Origin: Piliocolobus tephrosceles
Taxonomy: Eukaryota; Chordata; Mammalia; Primates; Cercopithecidae
Length of the DNA stretch: 64,000 nucleotides
Assembly: GCF_002776525.5 (NCBI RefSeq)
Contig: NC_045449.1
Coordinates: 3,890,499-3,954,498, forward strand
Direction: 5' to 3'
This document shows, piece after piece, positions 57,817 through 64,000 of the stretch (the first letter of the stretch is position 1; every line of letters begins with the position of its first letter). The notes under the pieces were generated by a model, which did no database searches, was not told where the DNA came from, and saw only the letters and a list, made by a program, of their open reading frames with translations. Position numbers and translations under genes: made by a program.

Positions 57817-58110
57817 GGCCAGGAGCAGTGGTTCACGCCTGTAATCCCAGCACTTTGGGAGGCCTAGGCAGGTGGATCACCTGAGGTCGGGAGTTCGAGA
57901 CCAGCCTGGCCAACATGGAGAAACCCGTCTCTACTAAAAATACAAAAAATTAGCTGGGCGTGGTGGCACATGCCTGTAATCCCAGCTACTCGGGAGGCTG
58001 AGGCAGAAGAATCGCTTGAACCCGGGAGGCGGAGGTTGTGGTGAGCCGAGAGCGCGCCACTGCACTCTAGCCTGGGCAACAAGAACGAAACTCCATCTCA
58101 AAAAAAAAAT
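57817..58110 (+). repeat. Alu, inserted in a MIR
   Basis: The tail has grown into the AT/AC microsatellite at 58111. Confidence 0.95.
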
Positions 58111-58212
58111 ACATATATATACACACACACACACATACACATATATATATACACACATATATACACATATATATACACATAGGTAAATACACATAGATAT
58201 ACATATATATAA
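58111..58212 (+). repeat. AC/AT microsatellite
   Basis: Alternating ACAC and ATAT blocks following an Alu tail. Confidence 0.95.
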
Positions 58213-58316
58213 AATAAAGTGCTAGTATAGTGCCAGACGTTGAGTTCAATAAATGATCTGTATAAAGCAAAATAATTTGATGTTGGAGAAAATGGAGCTG
58301 CAAAAATATTAGCCTG

Positions 58317-58436
58317 CCTGGACATGGTGGTTCATGCCTGTAATCCCACCACTTTGAGAGGCTGAGGTGGGAGGATTACTTGAGCCCAGGAGTTCAAGAC
58401 TAGCCTGGTCAACAGAGTGAGACCCCTCTCTATTAT
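58317..58436 (+). repeat. Alu left-arm fragment
   Basis: Only the first about 120 bp, ending at 'gacccctctctatta'. Confidence 0.88.
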
Positions 58437-58831
58437 AGTAAACATGTTAGCCAATAAGCCATTCATTCATCAAACATTAGTTGAACACCCACTGTGTGCT
58501 CTAAGCACATTGAAGCATCGAGAAATGAATCACACACGGTTCTGCCCTCAGGGAAGCATTGTCTGGAAGTGAGAAAGATTTGATAGTTTCTGTAATAAAG
58601 GACTCTCCAGCTGGAACAGGGATGCAGTTATGTGGGGTTTTCTAGGATGTTGAGAGGTTGGTATGCAAGGCACCAGGAGTCCCTGCAGCAGAAGTTCTTA
58701 ATAAACGCACACCAGCGGGACTGAAGTCAGAAACCTTGGGAACTTGTGCCTTCCCACACCTGCCTCAGCAGTTAAATATCTATTCACTCTCACCCCCACT
58801 CTCACTCATATCTACTTTCCTGTCATCACAG

Positions 58832-59018
58832 GAAGGGTGATAGGACGCTTCTACGGAGAGGATGGGCTGCCTACCCCGGCACTGACCCAGGTAGAAGCCA
58901 TGATCACCAGAGGCGTGGAGGCAAACAAACTAGAACTGCAAGAGAAGCAGACATTCCCGCCGTGCAACGCAGAGTGGAGCTCAGCCAGGGGCAGTCGGCT
59001 CTGGTGCTCCCAGAAGAG
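58832..59018 (+). CDS. CYB5D2: CYB5D2 coding exon 3 (residues 131-193)
   Basis: The 187-nt exon has acceptor TCATCACAG and donor AGAG|GTAAGC. It encodes RVIGRFYGEDGLPTPALTQV, then EAMITRGVEANKLELQEKQ, then TFPPCNAEWSSARGSRLWCS. This is past the heme domain and has Cys residues that could pair with those in exon 4 (inference). The phase is +1 in and +2 out. Confidence 0.95.
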
Positions 59019-59487
59019 GTAAGCAGGCTCCCCTTCTGCTCCTTTCTGCCTGTCCCAAATCCAGCTCCTAAGCCATCCTGCCTGCGGTATTCAGTGACTT
59101 CAGGGAATTAATTGTTAACCCCTGCTTTTTCAAAATACTGATAACAATTCTCAACTTTGGCTGCATATTAGATCTTCTGGGGAACTGCCAAATAAGGGAT
59201 GGTCAGACCTCACTCCATTCAACTGAATGGGTTGAGACTTGGACTTGAAGCCTGGGCATCTTTTTATTTTTCCCAAATTCTCCAAAGATCCTGCTGACAC
59301 AACCTTGGCCCCGGAATGAGAAGGCACAAGCAGGATTTCTTGCTTTCTTTGGCCTATTCAGCCATCCACTGGCTTTGGTTTCCTGTTTGACAGCACAAAT
59401 CATGCCTGTCTATAGGAGAGAGGGATGAGGAGGTGGGGAGGGTACATGCAGTGATGGCTTCAACTGCTGTCTTAAAAACAAGGTGAG

Positions 59488-59620
59488 CCGGGCGTGGTAG
59501 CACACCTGTGGTCCTGGCTACTTGGGAGACTGAGGCAGGCAGGTCTCTTGAGCTCAGGAGTTGGAGTCCAGCCTGGGCAACATAACAAAAAAACAATAAC
59601 AAACAAACAAACAAAAAAAC
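59488..59620 (+). repeat. Alu fragment, monomer-size
   Basis: Right-arm-like body with an AAAC tail. Confidence 0.87.
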
Positions 59621-60140
59621 CACTGCAAATTCGGAGTTCTCAGCCTTAAATGAGGGGAGCATGGGCAAAGGTAGCAGGAAGGAAAGCTCCTTCCTTCCTG
59701 GCCACTAGCTTTGAAGAGACAGCTTCTCCAGTGTCATCATCTCAAGAAAGGGGACTGTGAGAACCTGGCCTGCTCACTTTATCGAGAGAAGCAAAGATAG
59801 TCGTGGGCCTTCCTGTGGCACAGGTCTGAATCAGGTGGCCTCACAGGGCCCTGCTCCTCCGGAGGAGACTCCAGGAGGCCTGCATGCGTTCAGATGCTTG
59901 ACTTTGCTCCCTTAAGACCCGCCTCCTTTTCCCTCCCCATGGCCCTCCCCTCTGCTGAACCTCTTCTTGCTTTCATGACTGAGTCGTTCAGGATCTGCCT
60001 TCCCCACAAAACCCTTCCGGGGCCACCCTAGTGAACTGAGGGGCCCTATCCCTGTGCCTCAGCTCAGTTTGTTGTTTTCTGTTCACCTGTGTGCATCTCC
60101 CGTTGGACTGAGAGGAACAAGCACTGAAGGCAGGGGCGAG

Positions 60141-60250
60141 GTGCGGCGTAGGGGTCACCGGTGATGGGAGGGACGCGGTGCGGCGTAGGGGTCACCCGTG
60201 ATGGGAGGGACGCGGTGCGGCGTAGGGGTCACCGGTGATGGGAGGGAGGC
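60141..60250 (+). repeat. 37-bp GC-rich minisatellite, about 3 copies
   Basis: Units begin at 60141, 60178 and 60215 with gtgcggcgtaggggtcac. Each holds the words cggtgatgggaggga; copy 2 has one base change (cccgtg). Confidence 0.95.
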
Positions 60251-61045
60251 ATTTGGGTGACAGCCTTATTTGTGGTAAGCTAGAAGTAGGATGTTTTGTC
60301 ACTGGGTGGCAGTTTCTCTGACAGGAGGCCCCGGAAACTGTCTGAGGCATCAGTTCCAAGAACCTCAGTTTCTTTTTCACAAGGCCTGTGAGTCCATCAG
60401 AGACTGAACCGGTACCCTGAGATGGGCTAGGTCCCTCTGCCCAAGGTAGGAGGTTGCTCGGGTTATGCTGGGCCAGAGCTGAATCCTCCATGTCTGAAGC
60501 CTGGTGCCATCAAGGACTGGGCCTGTGGGGGACAGGCCAGCTTGCAGCTACACCCTATGCCAAGGCCTTCCCAGAGAAGGCCAACCCAGGTGACCAAGGG
60601 CCAGTGGCCAATTGCCCACCCCCACCCAAGTGCCGCAGAGAAGAAGGTGAAGACTAGTGGGGGAAGGACGAGGACGGTCACACCCAGGCACTGCTTCTGA
60701 GAAACTCACAGGCCAGCAGGGAGGCCCTTTCACAGCTGTTGCCACCAGTGCAGGAACGTGGTGCTGCCTCCTAAGAAGGGGCAGGGCAGGGGCTGGGGAG
60801 CACAGTGAAAGGAACCGTGGATTGTGCCCTTGGCCTGGGGCAGGCGGTGGTGGCCCTGCAGGGTAAGCTGGAGGAAGTTAGGGGAGAGCATGAAGGCTCG
60901 GGCTGAGCGCTGTAGCCTGCTGCCTTGGAAACACTCCGGTAGGCTTCTGCTTTTCCTAAGGCCTGGCTCACTGCTTCCTGCTCTCCCCTTTCCAGAGACC
61001 CATGAGTTCTCACTCTTAAGAAGTCCTCTTTCTGTCTGTCCTTAG

Positions 61046-61262
61046 TGGAGGCGTGAGCAGAGACTGGATTGGTGTCCCCAGGAAGCTGTATAAGCCAGGT
61101 GCCAAGGAGCCCCGCTGCGTGTGTGTGAGAACCACTGGCCCCCCTAGTGACCAGATGCCGGACAACCCACCACACAGAAATCGTGGGGACCTGGACCACC
61201 CAAACTTGGCGGAGTACACAGGCTGCCCACCTCTAGCCATCACATGCTCCTTCCCACTCTAA
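61046..61262 (+). CDS. CYB5D2: CYB5D2 coding exon 4 (residues 193-264, stop)
   Basis: The acceptor is GTCCTTAG. It encodes SGGVSRDWIGVPRKLYKPGA and KEPRCVCVRTTGPPSDQMPD, ending LAITCSFPL and TAA at 61260-61262. The Cys-rich tail (CVC, GCPP, ITC) together with Cys in exon 3 suggests disulfides in a secretory-pathway domain (inference). The 3' UTR follows without an intron that I can see. Confidence 0.95.
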
Positions 61263-61880
61263 GCTGTGGCCTTTTCCGTTGATAACACACAGAGAGCTCT
61301 GCCGAGAACCTGAGTAGGCCCTTGACACTTGTGTGCCCTGGGATGCCCCCTGGCGCAAATCAGGAGGGTCTGGAAGGACTCTGGCTATATTCTGCAAATG
61401 TGGCTCATGCCCCTCACTGTGGCTCAGCATTGTGGTGCCTGAGGGACAGCCGGCCACCTGCCCAGTACTGGTGAGCGTTTCACCACTATTCTCCTTGACC
61501 TACTGGCCATCTTCCTCAGAGCCCTCAGATACCAATGGGCGCAAATATGACCGACTCCATTTCCACTTGAATTTACAACCAAAAGCCTGCTGGGTTGATT
61601 ACAGTTGGGCCAACGCAGTAAGAGGCAATAACAAATTAGCATGGGTTGGTTCTGGACTTGGAAAAGCTTTTGCTTGTATGGATACGGCAAATCCAGATGT
61701 CTCTGAACAAAGCAACAATTTAAAGCAATGACATTTTCTCTCCTTTAAGCCCTTAAAATCAGGTGTGGTGTGTTTTCAAAGGCAGAAGTCTGCATTTTGA
61801 GCAAAAGGTGGTTTCCCAGCTCTTACAAGGTAACTGGTTAGCATGACATTAAAGTGTGGGCAGGGCTGCAAACTTAAGGG
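61263..61880 (+). other. CYB5D2: CYB5D2 3' UTR (probable)
   Basis: Unbroken sequence follows the stop codon up to an ATTAAA hexamer at 61848-61853, with GT-rich sequence (GTGTGGG) just after it. An open frame at 61333-61731 lies wholly in this UTR and is not taken as a gene. The true end could be further downstream. Confidence 0.6.
61848..61853 (+). promoter_or_regulatory. Candidate poly(A) signal ATTAAA for CYB5D2
   Basis: ATTAAA is the commonest variant of AATAAA. It lies 586 bp after the stop codon, with a GT-rich element within 10 bp downstream. Confidence 0.55.
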
Positions 61881-63018
61881 GGCTGGGCTTGCTGCTTGTC
61901 CAGTGGTTTGTATTTCCAGGGTCATCTGTAACCCCTACACTTGGCAAATGTCGCACCTGTTACCTCTTGACTATTGGTCAAGGTAGATGGGGGCAAGGAG
62001 TGTTCCTCCTTCAGACAGAAGTGGGACCAGCACTACCACAGACAGCACCATGGCCTCTGTGCATCACCCCATCAGAGCCTCCACCCAGCATCCTCTAGCT
62101 TCCGCTGTCTCTGTCACTGTCTCCTTTTTCTCCATCACTCATTTCACTAAATCGCTTTCCAGATTCACAGACTAGAAAGTGGAGGCTGCCCCTGCTCCAC
62201 TGGCAGACCCGTGCTCACTGCCCTATGGCCACAGCTGCTCCTTACGCTTGGGCTCCGGCTCATGGCTCCTTTGGCCTGCCCCCGCCATCTTTCTCGCCTG
62301 CCCCTCTTGTACCTTAACCTCTCCCCACCTCCTGGATCTTGCCCCAGGCGTGCGTTCAACAGCCCACTTCTCTCATGTAACCCCTCAGCGCCACAGCTGT
62401 GGCTTGTACTAGCTTTGCTTTTCAGCCCCGTGTGCTCCAACAACCAGGACAAATTCTGCATTGGCACATTCCACGGTCACAGCCAGTTCTTACCTGAGCT
62501 TCATCACACCGGACACTGGACCGTGGGGTCCTCCGTGAAACCCTCGCTGGCCTTCGTCCTGCTTCTCTTTCTCCCTCTGCCCATTCCTTCTTCATTGCCT
62601 TGAGAACCCCGTTTTGCCTCCACAAACCCCTTCCCATTGGCTCCTCTCACTCCAAACCTGGCAGTTACTTAGACCATCACACCTGCACCTCTACTCCAGG
62701 CAGCTTTCCAGAGCGTTTCATCTTCCCTTTCCATGCTGCTTCTAGTTCTCCAAGTGAACGGCCCACCAGCTCCACGCGGTCAGAATCCGAGCAGCCATCC
62801 ACACTCTGTCCTCCTTCCCTCCTCCTAACCCACCTGCAGGTCCTGGGAGCTCTGCCTCCCTAATTCTCTCCTTTCCCTTCCCTCTTACCTGTCCCCACTA
62901 CTCCTCTGGCCTAGGCTGTCATTTCTCACTTGGGTTACTGAAGGAGCCTAACTGTACTCCCTCCCTCCAATCCCTCCTCCACACTGCTGGGAGCCATCTT
63001 TCTTTCTCTCTCTCTCTC
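61881..63018. other. Intergenic DNA after CYB5D2
   Basis: C/T-rich sequence with several chance open frames (for example 62211-62603) and no domain, splice structure or repeat that I can name. In human the next gene is ANKFY1 in convergent orientation; no part of it is recognised before the window ends. Confidence 0.6.
62999..63018 (+). repeat. (TC)n microsatellite
   Basis: TTTCTTTC then a TC run joined to an Alu poly-T. Confidence 0.9.
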
Positions 63019-63314
63019 TTTTTTTTTTTTTTTGAGATGGAGTATTGCTCTTTTGCCCAGGGTGGAGTGCAGTGGCAAGACCTCGGCTCACTGCACATCT
63101 CCGCCTCCCGGATTCAAGCGATTCTTCTGCCTCAGCCTCCCAAGTAGCTGGGATTACAAGCACCTGCCACCACACCCAGCTAAGTTTTGTATTTTTAGTA
63201 GAGATGGGGTTTCACTATGTTGGTCAGGCTGGTCTTGAACTCCTGACCTCGTGATCCGCCCACTGCGTCCTCCCAAAGTGCCAGGATTACACGCGTGAGC
63301 CACCGCGCCTGGCC
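63019..63314 (-). repeat. Alu (AluS-like)
   Basis: Flanks gagccatctttcttt / gagctgtctttctta; preceded by a TC microsatellite. Confidence 0.95.
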
Positions 63315-63329
63315 GAGCTGTCTTTCTTA

Positions 63330-63740
63330 ATAATGATCTAGGCATGCCCCATTTAAGCCTCCTCAGGGGCTCCCCTTATCTACAAGGACTGAGCGCCAGC
63401 TCCTCTGCTGCGTACCACACGAGGCCCTTCTGTGGACTCTCTCCTCTTAGACCTGTGCCTTTCCCATCTCCTCCCATGTGCACCTCCTTTCCAGCCTCCC
63501 TCTCACTGCGGTATGTCTGCAGTGCTTTCACACAGGCTGTTTCTTTTGCCTGGAATGACACTTTTTCCTCTGTTGGATTAATCCACCCCGTATTGCTTCA
63601 GTATTCAGCTCAATCAGGCCCCTCTTGGAAGCCTTCAGTAACTGTTGGGCCAGCAGTGAGATACAGAGGCACTTTCCTTGGTTCCCATGGCACTGTGCTC
63701 CTATCACAGTGGGCTCTTACCATGGACTTCCTGTCAGCCT
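63330..63740 (+). mobile_element. L2 fragment
   Basis: 'gctgtttcttttgcctggaa', 'tcagctcaatcaggcccctc' and 'ttggaagccttcagtaac' match the L2 3' region. Confidence 0.7.
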
Positions 63741-63775
63741 CTTGCACTGGACCAGACACTCTGAGGACAGAGCCC

Positions 63776-64000
63776 CAGTGTGACTCAGCTCCGTACCCCT
63801 ATATCCACATGACTCAGCGNNNNNNNNNNATCCACATGACTCAGCTCCGTACCCCCATATCCACATGACTCAGCTCTGTACCCCCATATCCACATGGCTC
63901 AGCTCCGTACCCCTATATCCACATGACTCAGCTCCGTACCCCTATATCCACATGACTCAGCTCCGTACCCCTATATCCACATGACTCAGCTCCGTACCCC
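63776..64000 (+). repeat. 29-bp minisatellite, at least 8 copies, runs off the window
   Basis: The word atccacatgactcagc recurs every 29 bp at 63830, 63859, 63888 (with g for a), 63917, 63946 and 63975, plus copies at 63803 and a partial first one at 63776. The other part of the unit is tccgtacccctat or tccgtacccccat. Each unit contains TGACTCAGC except the 63888 copy (TGGCTCAGC). A 10-N gap sits in the second copy. Confidence 0.97.
63820..63829. other. Assembly gap, 10 N
   Basis: Ten N inside the 29-bp minisatellite. Confidence 0.98.

Larger units (their letters stand above)
52877..58831 (+). other. CYB5D2: CYB5D2 intron 2
   Basis: It holds the 100-N gap, Alus at 53439, 53864, 54653, 54971, 56027, 57429, 57817 and 58317, and an AC/AT microsatellite at 58111-58212. 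52877-53438, 54119-54652, 55281-56026 and 56336-57428 are unique or too diverged to name. Confidence 0.8.
59019..61045 (+). other. CYB5D2: CYB5D2 intron 3
   Basis: One partial Alu (59488-59620) and a 37-bp GC-rich tandem repeat (60141-60250). The rest is GC-moderate unique sequence with open frames on both strands but no recognisable domain. Confidence 0.8.
46596..61262 (+). other. CYB5D2: CYB5D2 (neuferricin) gene, complete coding region
   Basis: Four coding exons (250, 141, 187 and 217 nt) join in frame to 795 nt, giving 264 residues plus stop, the length I recall for human CYB5D2. The protein has an N-terminal hydrophobic segment and a MAPR-type cytochrome b5-like domain. The family (PGRMC1/2, NENF, CYB5D2) binds heme, and members act in steroid metabolism and neural cells; CYB5D2 is described as a secreted or membrane-linked heme protein. 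Introns are about 5.9, 6.0 and 2.0 kb. The gene is divergent from ZZEF1 and shares its promoter region. Confidence 0.95.

Noticed and set aside
61333..61731. 132-codon open frame after CYB5D2
   Set aside because: Lies in the 3' UTR before the candidate poly(A) signal; no domain and no upstream promoter.
62211..62603. 130-codon open frame downstream of CYB5D2
   Set aside because: Low-complexity Leu/Pro-rich translation of C/T-rich DNA; no domain and no splice context.
552..63254. Many open frames of 60-150 codons with peptides like SPRLECSGAISAHCNLRLPG or LALSPRLECSG across the window
   Set aside because: These are translations of Alu elements in one strand or the other; none has gene structure.
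63776..64000. CRISPR-like array
   Set aside because: The 29-bp units are contiguous with no unique spacers, and the DNA is primate; it is a minisatellite.
61881..64000. 3' end of ANKFY1 (the next gene in human)
   Set aside because: I looked for a minus-strand terminal exon and found no recognisable sequence; it most likely lies beyond the window.

Overview
This is primate nuclear DNA, almost certainly from an Old World monkey (macaque, baboon or a relative). It carries about 75 Alu elements on both strands. At least fourteen have the cercopithecid AluY diagnostic changes (AACTAGCCGGGCGAGGTGG in the right arm, GAGATCCGGCC near the 3' end) rather than the human AluY bases. Two runs of N (100 and 10 bases) show that it comes from a draft assembly.

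Two protein genes stand head to head, and the gene order matches human 17p13.2. On the minus strand, 1-45780 holds the first nine coding exons of ZZEF1 (ZZ-type zinc finger and EF-hand containing 1). I traced these exon by exon. They join in frame over 557 complete codons plus one base, with AG/GT borders at every junction. They cover a glycine-2 N-terminus, the single EF-hand and the DOC/APC10 domain. The rest of the gene, including its ZZ fingers, lies before position 1. On the plus strand, 46596-61262 holds the whole coding region of CYB5D2 (neuferricin, a MAPR-family cytochrome b5-like protein) in four exons giving 264 residues. The two start codons are 815 bp apart across a CpG-rich bidirectional promoter. 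An Alu has landed in that promoter, and a CRE-like plus YY1-like motif pair lies on each side of it.

The remaining sequence is intron or intergenic DNA. Besides Alus it holds MIR, L2, L1 3' ends, an old HAL1/L1M-like fragment, a Tigger-like DNA transposon with visible terminal inverted repeats, a decayed class I endogenous retrovirus pol fragment in ZZEF1 intron 2, and several microsatellites. After CYB5D2 (about 61.9-64.0 kb) I see no further gene. The window runs out inside a 29-bp minisatellite whose units each carry an AP-1/ARE-like motif.

I found no new multi-gene system. The observations most worth checking are the AP-1/ARE-containing minisatellite, the paired CRE-YY1 modules in the shared promoter, a tandem splice donor in ZZEF1 exon 8, and two AT-rich perfect palindromes or inverted repeats. 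Exon borders were placed by reading frame and splice consensus. Repeat borders are accurate to roughly 5-20 bp. ZZEF1, CYB5D2 and repeat-family names rest on recognition from memory, not on a database search.
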